Shown here: one piece after another, positions 33,281 through 41,698 of the stretch
Position numbering within the stretch: position 1 is the first letter of the stretch
Layout: every line of letters starts with the position of its first letter
Assembly: GCA_041946865.1 (NCBI GenBank)
Contig: JBHGBF010000028.1
Coordinates: forward strand, 12,680-76,679
DNA from: RPQK01 sp041946865
GTDB taxonomy: Bacteria > Acidobacteriota > UBA6911 > RPQK01
Direction of reading: 5' to 3'
DNA: 64,000 bases
Made by a program: the position numbers and the translations under genes
The notes under the pieces: generated by a model
Told to the model about the DNA's origin: nothing
Seen by the model: the letters and a program-made list of their open reading frames with translations, nothing else
Databases searched by the model: none

Positions 33281-33345
33281 GAATGCATCAGGATCGTCGG
33301 GGCACGGGAGCACAACCTCAACGATTCCTCCCTGATATTGTCTGT
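33281..33345 (+). pseudogene. uvrA: remnant of the uvrA 5' end
   Basis: Between lutC and the convergent glycosyltransferase, one frame reads ECIRIVGAREHNLNDSSL. IR.I.GAREHNL..-.SL is the nearly invariant N-terminus of the UvrA excinuclease subunit. After about 18 codons the similarity stops, before the Walker A motif, so only a fragment of the gene survives. Very short, so the call rests on this single conserved string. Confidence 0.55.
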
Positions 33346-33370
33346 GTGGCCAGGTACTGCACGCCTCAGC

Positions 33371-35086
33371 TTATGGCTTAAGGTCTTTTACTGCGCTTGA
33401 CGACAACACCGTCTTCGGGATCGGCAGAGAAAGCATCTCGGACAGGCTCTGAGAATGAGAGACTGCCTCCCGGCACAGCAGCAGTTGCTGATCGCTTAGC
33501 CGGTCCCTTCTCGTAAAAAGCACTATGACGTCGCGATTGCGATACTCGTCCAACCCTTCAAAAACGCGAGTCAGACAGAAGCTCGCCCGGAAATCCGTTT
33601 GTTGAAGCAGTTCGGGATACAGGAGACTGGGTTCCCCCTCCCGTTCCACAACGGCCGCCAGCCAATGAGTCACCCCGCGGCGCCGAAGGTAACTCCATTC
33701 CAGAGGGTGACGCGCCAGGTAGTGGTCGTTGAGTCCCATAACGTCGACCACTTCGCGATCGGCATAGTACGGTATTTGCCCGGCTTGGTCGACTGCCAGC
33801 ACAGCGTTTGCGGGGAGGTTCTCTTTGACCCATTTCCCGAGCACGAAAAGCGGCGTAGCGTGGCGCGCAGTCAGGGTTTGACGCACTCGCTCCATGCTCA
33901 GGAGAGGGAGCGTGCCGTAGAAGAGGGGATTTTGAAAGAACTGAGTGATTGGTTGGAAGGCGAGAAGAACAACAGCCAGAACCGGACTCCAGATTCGTCC
34001 CGGCCAGATGGTCTTCGCGCCCGCGAAATTCGGAAGTGGTTGCCCGACAACCACCATCAGGATTGGGACAACAGAGAGCACATTAATCAAACACCAGGTT
34101 ACCTGGAAGAATCTGAATAGTGGCCAGAAATCACCGCCCACACTGGCTACAAAAACGAGGTTCGAGGCCATGACGAGACCCACCAGGGAGAGCGCCCTGT
34201 AGGAAAGGTTTTTGAGCCAGATAAATCCGGCCAGGGCAAAGAGCATTTCCACCCCCAGTCTCTCCCGAAAGAATTGGCCGCTGTAACGAAGGCCGGTTTT
34301 CAATATTCCCACCCAGCTCCTGATATCCCCGTCGGCCCGGAGCGCAACCTTCGCGTAGAACGTATTCGGCAGCCACTCGCCATACAGAAAATGGCGCAGC
34401 AGCAGGAAACCAGTGAAGAGCAAAAAGAAGGGCAGAAGCCAATTCAACAATAGCCTTCGAAACAAAAGCTTCCGGAGTGTCACAAGCAAGAACAATCCCG
34501 CAACGCCCGCGTACAGGATCCCCTCCGGTCGGGTCAGCGCGACGGCAAGCCAGAGCAACATGTTCAGCAACTGGTTGCACGACCGAGGTTCCTGATCGGT
34601 CCTGAGCGTGTGCCACAAGCCGGCCAGAACGAGCGCCGTGAAGCTGACCGTCTCCATCCCGCTCTTGGTATAAACAAGAACCGAGGGGTTCAGAGCCACG
34701 AGCAAAGCAGCAAGCCCGGTCACCCATACCGGCGCGGCTTTTCCGGCCTTGCCGGTGATTTCTCGAAGGAGTTTTGCGCTAAAGAGACCCAGAGCAACCG
34801 CCGAAAAGAAGGACGCCAGCTTGATCCAGAGGAAGACCGAACCAGGCAGCCAGTAGAAACCGGCCGTGAGCAGCGTCCACAAAGGGTTCGAAAAGCCCTC
34901 CACGCGCGAATAACCGGAGACCGCCTGCTGCTGAAGAGTGAGAAAAAACGGACCGACCCCTCGCGCCAGGTTGCGCGCGTAGAGCATGCCTATAAACGAA
35001 TCATCCCACAAGTCGTTGTTTCCGAACAGAAACTGGAGCCCAGCGAACAGGACGACCAGAATCGACACGTAAGCGGCGCGACGCAT
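33371..35086 (-). CDS. GT-C-fold polyprenyl-linked sugar transferase-like membrane protein
   Basis: 571 residues with about eleven membrane helices up to residue 375 and a soluble C-terminal domain. NNDLWDDSFIGMLYARNLARG at 23-43 places the acidic motif in the first loop, followed by GYSRVEGFSNPLWTL, as in the GT-C glycosyltransferases related to AftB, ZomB and the dolichyl-phosphate mannosyltransferases. Likely adds a sugar from a lipid carrier to a surface polysaccharide or protein; acceptor unknown. Its end faces lutC; upstream is the CRTAC1-like gene, 66 bases away. Confidence 0.8.
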   Translation of the reverse strand: MRRAAYVSILVVLFAGLQFLFGNNDLWDDSFIGMLYARNLARGVGPFFLTLQQQAVSGYSRVEGFSNPLWTLLTAGFYWLPGSVFLWIKLASFFSAVALGLFSAKLLREITGKAGKAAPVWVTGLAALLVALNPSVLVYTKSGMETVSFTALVLAGLWHTLRTDQEPRSCNQLLNMLLWLAVALTRPEGILYAGVAGLFLLVTLRKLLFRRLLLNWLLPFFLLFTGFLLLRHFLYGEWLPNTFYAKVALRADGDIRSWVGILKTGLRYSGQFFRERLGVEMLFALAGFIWLKNLSYRALSLVGLVMASNLVFVASVGGDFWPLFRFFQVTWCLINVLSVVPILMVVVGQPLPNFAGAKTIWPGRIWSPVLAVVLLAFQPITQFFQNPLFYGTLPLLSMERVRQTLTARHATPLFVLGKWVKENLPANAVLAVDQAGQIPYYADREVVDVMGLNDHYLARHPLEWSYLRRRGVTHWLAAVVEREGEPSLLYPELLQQTDFRASFCLTRVFEGLDEYRNRDVIVLFTRRDRLSDQQLLLCREAVSHSQSLSEMLSLPIPKTVLSSSAVKDLKP

Positions 35087-35152
35087 TAGATCACGGATTT
35101 TAGCATCAAGCGCCGGATCAAGGGTTCGAGTGAGCGGTGGCGGACTCGGGGA

Positions 35153-36787
35153 TCAGCTGGCTTGCTCCGCTACCTTGATCAGCTGCCTGGCGGGAACGTT
35201 TCGCAAGGTTTGTTTACGGCCGGACGGCCAGACAACCTCCACTTCGTCGGCGTGGCTTCTGGGTCCAAGACCGAAAGTCAGTCGAAGCTGGGATTGGCTG
35301 CAATAGCTGGCGCCACTCTTCACCGTCTGAACCTGGCGCAGCGGCCCGGCCTTGACTCGGACCACCGCGCCGACCCCATCGCGGTTGCTCGGGCTTCCTT
35401 TCAGTTCAAAGGCGACCCAGTTATTCCGGCTGCCGCCCTCGTTACGGAAAAGGGCCGCGGGGCCTCCAGACGTTGTGATCAGGACGTCCAGGTCCCCGTC
35501 ATTGTCGATGTCGCCATAGGCGGCGCCCCGGCCTACTCGAGGCGCGCTGAAATCCTTGCCCATGAGGTCGGTTACATGCGCAAACCGGCCCCGGCCTTTG
35601 TTCTCAAACAGGTGGGGCGGCTGCGCATAGGTCACCCGCTTCTGGACGCGGTTGATATCGTTCTCGACGTGGCCGTTGGCGACATATATATCCGGCCGCC
35701 CGTCGAGGTTGTAGTCGAAAAAGAAACATCCAAACGCAAGCGTGAGGAGACTTGCGGGACCGAGGGCCGAACGAGGCGCCTCGTCAATAAAAAACCCGGT
35801 GCCCTCGTTATGGTAAAGAGCCAGCATCTGGTTGGAGAAGTTGCCGATTACGACGCTCAGATGGCCTGAGCCGTCATAGTCGGCAGCATCGATTCCCATC
35901 GCGCCGCGCGCCACTCCGTCCTCGCTGAACGCCACCCCCGCCATCACTCCGACCTCGGCGAAGGTCCCGTCGTGCTTGTTTTCCCACAGTTTGTTCGGCT
36001 GGGTGTCGTTGGCCTGGAGGACGTCGGGCCACCCGTCCCAGTTGTAATCAAAGACCAGAACTCCGAGCCCCTTGTTTGTCTCGTCAAAGAGCTTCGCCTC
36101 CTTGGTCACATCCTTGAAGCGTCCACGGCCGAGGTTTTTGTAGAGTCGAGGTGACACACCCGGGTACGATTCGGGCGTGCAATAGGACTTGGATTCACCG
36201 TCCAAGGTGCAGAAAAGGTCGCTTTCGCGACCCCACTTCACGTAATTGGCCACAAACAGGTCGAGCTGCCCGTCGCGGTTGTAATCCAGCCAGGCTGCGC
36301 TGCTGCCGAAGTCCGGATTCCCCAAACCCGCCGCCCGGGTCACGTCATGAAAAACACCGTTGCCCTGGTTCTGAAACAGGCGATCAGCCCCGAGAGCGGT
36401 CACGTAGATATCCTGATCACCGTCGTTGTCGTAATCGGCGATGGCACATCCCATCCCATACATCTCGACGGCAAGACCCGCCGGTCTGGTCACGTCAGTG
36501 AAAGTTCCGTTCTTGTTGTTCCGATAAAGACTGGAATAGCTGATTTTCTTCTTCCGTTCCGGCCAGTCGCTCCCGTTCACCAGGAAGATGTCGAGCCAGC
36601 CGTCGTTGTTGTAGTCGAGGAAGGCACAGCCGGCGCCCATCGTCTCGGGCAGGTACTTCTTTCCGTAAGCTCCGTTATTGTGAACGAAATTAATGCCTGC
36701 CTGGCGGGTTACGTTGGTAAAACGCACCTGCGCGGCGACCGGGACCAGGAAGCCCGTCAGCAGCCAAATCCAGAGAAGTCGCTTCAT
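35153..36787 (-). CDS. CRTAC1-like FG-GAP/ASPIC-UnbV protein 1
   Basis: 544-residue secreted protein: signal peptide MKRLLWIWLLTGFLVPVAAQ, then seven-bladed propeller repeats (FG-GAP/VCBS) marked by repeated DYNNDGWLDIFLVNG, DYDNDGDQDIYVTA and DYNRDGQLDLFVAN calcium loops, and a C-terminal ASPIC/UnbV domain (about 450-540) ending LTFGLGPRSHADEVEVVWPSG. The family is common in Acidobacteria and Planctomycetes and its biochemical role is unclear. Its first 98 bases overlap the end of the multiheme gene, so they are co-transcribed. A second member of the family is at 43090-44928. Confidence 0.93.
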   Translation of the reverse strand: MKRLLWIWLLTGFLVPVAAQVRFTNVTRQAGINFVHNNGAYGKKYLPETMGAGCAFLDYNNDGWLDIFLVNGSDWPERKKKISYSSLYRNNKNGTFTDVTRPAGLAVEMYGMGCAIADYDNDGDQDIYVTALGADRLFQNQGNGVFHDVTRAAGLGNPDFGSSAAWLDYNRDGQLDLFVANYVKWGRESDLFCTLDGESKSYCTPESYPGVSPRLYKNLGRGRFKDVTKEAKLFDETNKGLGVLVFDYNWDGWPDVLQANDTQPNKLWENKHDGTFAEVGVMAGVAFSEDGVARGAMGIDAADYDGSGHLSVVIGNFSNQMLALYHNEGTGFFIDEAPRSALGPASLLTLAFGCFFFDYNLDGRPDIYVANGHVENDINRVQKRVTYAQPPHLFENKGRGRFAHVTDLMGKDFSAPRVGRGAAYGDIDNDGDLDVLITTSGGPAALFRNEGGSRNNWVAFELKGSPSNRDGVGAVVRVKAGPLRQVQTVKSGASYCSQSQLRLTFGLGPRSHADEVEVVWPSGRKQTLRNVPARQLIKVAEQAS

Positions 36788-39605
36788 AGTTTTTCAGTCG
36801 TGAGACATCCGCGAGCGTTTCCAGCCGTACGCTCGAATGCTCGTGAATGGCCTGTCGCTCATTGTTGTTTTCGGGATGCGCCAGTCGATGCGGTCCGGTG
36901 ATGGCCTGCGAGCTTTCATCGGCCTTGAACCGCAGGTACAGCTTCTGTTCGCGCTCCGCCAGCGCCCGGTTGCCCATTCCCCGATAAGCCAGCATCAGGT
37001 TGTAATGAGCCTGCAGGTCCTCGGGATCGATCCGCAAAACACGATTCAGCACTTCCACCGCTTCCTTGAACTGGCGCTTCAAGAACAGGATCCGGCCGAT
37101 CTGGTTCAATACCATGCGGTCCTGGGGGTACTTCGACTCCGCTTTCCACAGATGTTCCAGGGCTTTTTCATAATTCCCCTGCGTCTTGTACGTCATGCCA
37201 AGGAAGAAATGGGTTTTGGCCAGTTCGGGATCAAGCCTGAGTGCATCCAGCAGGACTTCCTGGGCCTCCTGGGTCCGGCCTTCCTGAGCACGGACGCGGC
37301 CGATATTCACATAGCCGTCGACATACTTCGGATTGATTTGCACAACCCGTTTGAAAATCTCCTCCGCCGCCTTCAAATCGCCCTGCAGTAACAGACCAAT
37401 CCCATAATCGTTCCAGCGGATCAGGTCTTTCGGGTTGAGCACCGCCTCTTGGTGGGAAACGTCCGTGCCGGCGGGAACGACTTTCAGCTGAGCCGTGGTT
37501 TCCGCCATGACGACAATGGGGAGATCCGGAATCTCCTTGAGCTTTCCCGAAACCTTGGAAAGGTCCCCGGTGAAGACCCATTTCCCATCGTCATATCCGG
37601 GAGCGATCGAGACCGCAACCTGGCTCGGATCCCGCACCCCGGCATAGGCCCATTGCGTATTCCACCACGCGAATTTGCGGTAATTGACCTTGGCTTTGAG
37701 CGTGATTGTCCCGCCGGCATCCCCGGGAATCTTGAGTCGATAATGCACGGTGTCGGCGGCCCCAGGCGGGATCAGCCGCACGTACAAAACCGACCGCGCC
37801 ATCCAGGCGTTGCGTTTGTTGATGTGATTGCCGTTTGCGTCGAGCAGGAAGGAGCGGTAAAAATGAGCGGAGGGCTCGACCGGCCCCTTGCGTCCTGACT
37901 CGTCTTCGGGCACGTAGCCGCTCCAGAAGATGGTTTTCCCGCGCTCGTCGACCGCCTGCAGCTCCACCCAGACATCGAATCCGTCGACTGTCCCGCCCGG
38001 GAAGAAGTGGCCGACGTTTTTCGTCCTCACGACGACATCCACACGGACGTCATCCCCGGCCTGTACCAGGGGGTTGACGCGGTTTACCGGCGCCAGGATC
38101 TTTGCCGCTTCCGTATACCCGGCTCCGACGCCGACCGCGAAGCCCATCTGGTCGCCTTCCGCAAATGTGCTGGAGATCTGCGGCTCGTCCGCACTTGCCG
38201 CCCGGCGCCCGGCAGACTCCTCCCCGACAACTTCCCCCGCCTCGCTGACCGCGAAAATATCCACCCCGACCTGGTCGCTTTTCAGAAACTTGATCACCGT
38301 CTCGAGCTGCTCGTGATCTTTGTTGGCAAAGGGGAGAGCCGTGTTGGCGGCCGGGAAGCGGTGGCTGTGTACGAATCCATTGAGGTTGCCGGCATCGTTC
38401 GAGGCGACCAGCGGCATATGACAATCGGCGCATTTCTTCGACTGTTTCGGGTAGTAGAACGAACGTGCGGAATGCCCCGAAATCCCGCTGTTCTGCCAGG
38501 CGTCATAGTCATTGAAACCCCTGGTCCACCGGTAATTGTTGACCGGAATATCCAGATGCACCTTGTGACAGCTCGAGCAGTAATCGGGAGTCTGGCTCCG
38601 GAAAAACGGCTTCAGGAACGTCCGGCGATGCGGGCCGGGATCGAGCCGGACCACAAAATCGTGGACCCCCTTGATCAGCCGGTTCTCGCTGGTCGCCAGA
38701 TCGTGGAGCGGCGGGTATTCAATCACGAAATGCCCGTTACCCATCGTGCTCCCTACCGACACGATCGAGTGGCACGACGTACACGTCAAACCGGCCTGCG
38801 CCTCGGGCGTGTGGATCTGGTCCTTGATTGGTCGATCCATCATGCCGTTGAAGAAAACCGCATGATCGTGACAGCCGCCGCACCACTTGGACGGCTTGGT
38901 TCCCACCACGTCCTGCATGTATTCGATCGATTTCCGGTACCACTGGTTGTTGAAAGAGGAGAAGTGATGCGCGCTCGAGGCCCATTGCCTGTAAATGTCG
39001 GGGTGACATCCCTTGCTGGCGCACGACTCCGGCTTCATGAAAAACGCCGACGGAATCGTCCGGTTCACGTCGGTATTGGCCGAAGAGGGGAAAAACGGGC
39101 TCTCCGCCCCCGCGCCTTCCTCTTCCATTCGAACCGGAACCGCCGTCGGATTGACGATCTCCCAGCTGGGATTCGGGTAGTAACGGTACCAGGTCTGAAC
39201 ACCCAGCGGCAGCGCCAGCCCGATAACCAGCGCCGCCACCAGGAGCGCCCGGCTCCGGCCCGAGATGAGACTGGCCATCACAAAGAGCACGAATCCGCTG
39301 CCGACAACCACGATATGAGCCAGGAGGAGCCAGTAGTATGGACGGGTCGCGCCCGTTATGACCAGCGCTGTGCCGAGCAGCCCGCCGGCGATCATCAGGA
39401 TGACCGCCAGCCGGCTTAACCAGGAGGCCTGTCGAAGCGAACCGCGCAAAAAAGCGACCAGGCCCACCAGGACCAGCGCCCCCAGCCCCAAGTGCAACAG
39501 GAGATTCGCGACGTAGAAAAGCGTCGGTGAATCAAAACTGTACAGGTAAGCGCTGTTGATCACCAGCAGAGCCAGGGCAGCCGACAGCCGACGAGTCATA
39601 GGCAT
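36690..39605 (-). CDS. multihaem cytochrome c with membrane anchor and TPR domain
   Basis: 971 residues from ATG 39605 (AGAAGAG just upstream; a TTG at 39644 is the longer alternative). About five membrane helices occupy the first 140 residues. A cytochrome c554-like region follows with one unusual CX4CH site (CASKGCH at 195-201) and four CXXCH sites (CGGCH at 242-246, CTSCH, CSSCH, CADCH). A beta-rich region (about 480-720) and at least four TPR units (about 735-895) complete it. Probably a periplasm-facing electron carrier. The last 98 bases overlap the CRTAC1-like gene in another frame; the final 45 residues look unlike the rest and could come from a frameshift. Confidence 0.87.
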   Translation of the reverse strand: MPMTRRLSAALALLVINSAYLYSFDSPTLFYVANLLLHLGLGALVLVGLVAFLRGSLRQASWLSRLAVILMIAGGLLGTALVITGATRPYYWLLLAHIVVVGSGFVLFVMASLISGRSRALLVAALVIGLALPLGVQTWYRYYPNPSWEIVNPTAVPVRMEEEGAGAESPFFPSSANTDVNRTIPSAFFMKPESCASKGCHPDIYRQWASSAHHFSSFNNQWYRKSIEYMQDVVGTKPSKWCGGCHDHAVFFNGMMDRPIKDQIHTPEAQAGLTCTSCHSIVSVGSTMGNGHFVIEYPPLHDLATSENRLIKGVHDFVVRLDPGPHRRTFLKPFFRSQTPDYCSSCHKVHLDIPVNNYRWTRGFNDYDAWQNSGISGHSARSFYYPKQSKKCADCHMPLVASNDAGNLNGFVHSHRFPAANTALPFANKDHEQLETVIKFLKSDQVGVDIFAVSEAGEVVGEESAGRRAASADEPQISSTFAEGDQMGFAVGVGAGYTEAAKILAPVNRVNPLVQAGDDVRVDVVVRTKNVGHFFPGGTVDGFDVWVELQAVDERGKTIFWSGYVPEDESGRKGPVEPSAHFYRSFLLDANGNHINKRNAWMARSVLYVRLIPPGAADTVHYRLKIPGDAGGTITLKAKVNYRKFAWWNTQWAYAGVRDPSQVAVSIAPGYDDGKWVFTGDLSKVSGKLKEIPDLPIVVMAETTAQLKVVPAGTDVSHQEAVLNPKDLIRWNDYGIGLLLQGDLKAAEEIFKRVVQINPKYVDGYVNIGRVRAQEGRTQEAQEVLLDALRLDPELAKTHFFLGMTYKTQGNYEKALEHLWKAESKYPQDRMVLNQIGRILFLKRQFKEAVEVLNRVLRIDPEDLQAHYNLMLAYRGMGNRALAEREQKLYLRFKADESSQAITGPHRLAHPENNNERQAIHEHSSVRLETLADVSRLKNYEATSLDLAADGLPGPGRRAGAFYQRNPPGRH

Positions 39606-39720
39606 ACTCTTCTCACGATCACCTCGGGATCGCCAACCGGTCAATCATCCATCGTCTTGGCCTGGGATGCCTCAAGATAGGGGGCCGCAACGATCGCTCG
39701 TGGCGGGATACTTTTTGTAG

Positions 39721-39738
39721 AGCAAACTCCGTGCCGAA
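39721..39738 (-). promoter_or_regulatory. sigma-54 (-24/-12) promoter of the multihaem/CRTAC1 operon
   Basis: On the minus strand TTCGGCACGGAGTTTGCT matches the -24/-12 consensus with GG and GC ten bases apart and one deviation (C for T before GG). It lies about 115 bases before the multihaem start, and the divergent gene on the other side encodes a histidine kinase whose partner is an intact NtrC-type activator. Confidence 0.72.
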
Positions 39739-39906
39739 GTGTGTGACATCATCATAACCCACGATCCGCCTTCAAGTTAAGCAGACTGCAACAAGAAATG
39801 ACCCGGGAAACGTGTATTTACATGTCTGGTTGTTCATCATTTATATGCACCTATTTTGAAACACACGCCGGCGAGTTACGCGCCGGAGAGAACGGGGGCG
39901 GTCAGG

Positions 39907-39936
39907 TTGTCAAGGCTGCCCGCTTAGTGGTATCTT
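39907..39936 (+). promoter_or_regulatory. sigma-70-like promoter of the second histidine kinase operon
   Basis: TTGTCA, 18 bases, TATCTT; transcription would start a few bases before the ATG, leaving almost no leader. The 343-base divergent gap (39606-39948) otherwise holds only the sigma-54 promoter and a small CCGGCG/CGCCGG hairpin near 39868. Confidence 0.4.
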
Positions 39937-39948
39937 CTCATATATTTT

Positions 39949-41583
39949 ATGAATGGCCTCCGCGAGCGGCTGAAGAAGGACACTTCGAGCCTGAAGATTA
40001 CCGTGGTGCTTTTTGCGGTCCTGCTCGCGATTAACTGCGCGGCGGTCTGGTTCATCCTGGTCTCACGCCGCAATGTTCAGCAAATCGCGGCCCAGGACTT
40101 GCAGCTGCAAACGACTGCCCAGGCGCGCTCGATCGAAGCCTTGCTGGCGAATTTGCGAGGCGAGTTTCTTTTCCTGTCGCAGTCGGCCCCACAGTCGACG
40201 GCCGTAACGGTCCTCTCCGACCCGAACCCGCTCGTGAAGCGCTGGGGCCGGCTGGATGTGGAAGGCATTTTCCTCCGCTTTCTCCAAGCCCGCCCGGAAG
40301 TCTTACGGCTGATCCTGCGTGACGGCGCAGGCAAGCCGCTTATCGTGGCGGGGCGCCGGGAGGGCGCTCCTGTGCTTCTGCCCCCTGGGGATTTCACCCA
40401 GGCGGCGACCAGCGGCGGCAACGTGTGGGCCAGCCAGTGGCCGATTGCGGCGGGCCCGCCGGAAAACGGCATCTTGGAGACGTTGCTGGACGTCTCGGAG
40501 CTGCTTTCCGTCGTGGCGCCGGGCAGCGAGTCCAAGCTGAAAATCGTTCAGGAACGCCGGCCGCTCGTTCGACCGCCCTCCGACGACTCGCTGGTGGCCT
40601 CGGTGCCGATTCGAGACGAACACTGGACCACCCCCATACACTGGACCTTGATTCGGACCGAGAATCAAAGCCAGCTGGTCTCGTCGGTCGCCAACCTGGC
40701 GGCGCATTACCGGGCGACGATTATCCTCAACCTTTTGGTCATAAGCCTGACGCTGGTCCTGGGCGCTCTGGCGTTCCGGCAGGTTCGACGCTCGGCGATT
40801 CTTGAGGCAGAGAATCGGCATCAGGCCAGGGTCCGGGAGCTGGAACGCCAAATGCTCCATACGGAGCGGCTGGCGAGCGTCGGTCGACTGGCAGCCGGCC
40901 TGGCCCATGAGATCAACAATCCGCTGGAGGGCATCGGGAACTATCTGAGCCTCTTGGAGGAAGACCTGAAGGACGGACGGGCAGAGGGCTGTCTGGAGCT
41001 GACCGCAGGCGTCCGAGAGGGGCTCAATCGTGCGGCGGGGATCACGCGCCAGGTTCTGGCTCTCTCCGACCCGGGCAGAAGCCCCAAAACGGCAATGAGC
41101 ATGAACGCCGTGGCCAGGGAGACCTTCGATTTTGTCAGGTCTAATCCGGCTTTTCGGCACGTCCGCATGGAGCTGCGTGTTCCCGATGATGACCTGATCA
41201 TTCTCGGGAACGCGATTACCCTGGGCCAGGTCGTCTTGAATCTGATCCTCAACGCCTGTGAGTATCAGGAGCAGGGAGGCCAGGTCGAGGTGGTGTTGGA
41301 CCGCGTGGACGCCAAGGCGCGCTTGAGGGTGAGCGATCGGGGGCCTGGCATTCCCGAAGACGCATTACCAAGGATTTTTGAGCCCTTCTTTTCGACCCGA
41401 GGCTCGACGGGACTCGGGCTGTCGCTTTGCCATTCGATCGTGACCGACCATGCCGGGCAGGTGACGGCCGCCAACCGCGGCGATGGGCAGGGCGCGGTCT
41501 TCACGGTGGAAATCCCGCTAAGCGAACCGCGAGCCGCCGACACCGAGCCTGCTGGGGTCAAGGAGAAGGAACTGACAGGCTGA
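39949..41583 (+). CDS. membrane sensor histidine kinase 2
   Basis: 544 residues. Helices at about 18-38 and 262-282 bracket an extracytoplasmic sensor domain of about 220 residues. The kinase core has His320 in AAGLAHEINNPLEGIGNY, an N box with LNLILNACEYQ, and DRGPGIPEDALPRIFEPFFSTRGSTGLGLSLCHSI. It lacks HAMP and PAS modules. Followed 115 bases later by the NtrC-type activator, its evident partner; this operon is divergent from the multihaem operon. Confidence 0.93.
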   Translation: MNGLRERLKKDTSSLKITVVLFAVLLAINCAAVWFILVSRRNVQQIAAQDLQLQTTAQARSIEALLANLRGEFLFLSQSAPQSTAVTVLSDPNPLVKRWGRLDVEGIFLRFLQARPEVLRLILRDGAGKPLIVAGRREGAPVLLPPGDFTQAATSGGNVWASQWPIAAGPPENGILETLLDVSELLSVVAPGSESKLKIVQERRPLVRPPSDDSLVASVPIRDEHWTTPIHWTLIRTENQSQLVSSVANLAAHYRATIILNLLVISLTLVLGALAFRQVRRSAILEAENRHQARVRELERQMLHTERLASVGRLAAGLAHEINNPLEGIGNYLSLLEEDLKDGRAEGCLELTAGVREGLNRAAGITRQVLALSDPGRSPKTAMSMNAVARETFDFVRSNPAFRHVRMELRVPDDDLIILGNAITLGQVVLNLILNACEYQEQGGQVEVVLDRVDAKARLRVSDRGPGIPEDALPRIFEPFFSTRGSTGLGLSLCHSIVTDHAGQVTAANRGDGQGAVFTVEIPLSEPRAADTEPAGVKEKELTG

Positions 41584-41698
41584 GAACTGGGAGCCGGAGG
41601 GCATCCAACCTGCCGCTGGTCCGCCGGCCAAACGCCGGCGTTTTTCCGAACGGAGCAGGCCAATGATGTCCCTTCCTCCCGGCATTTGAAAGGTCTAC

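Noticed and set aside
39740..39900. Enhancer dyads for the second sigma-54 promoter
   Set aside because: Only weak, short palindromes (such as TGTATTTACA) were found; none was convincing or repeated.
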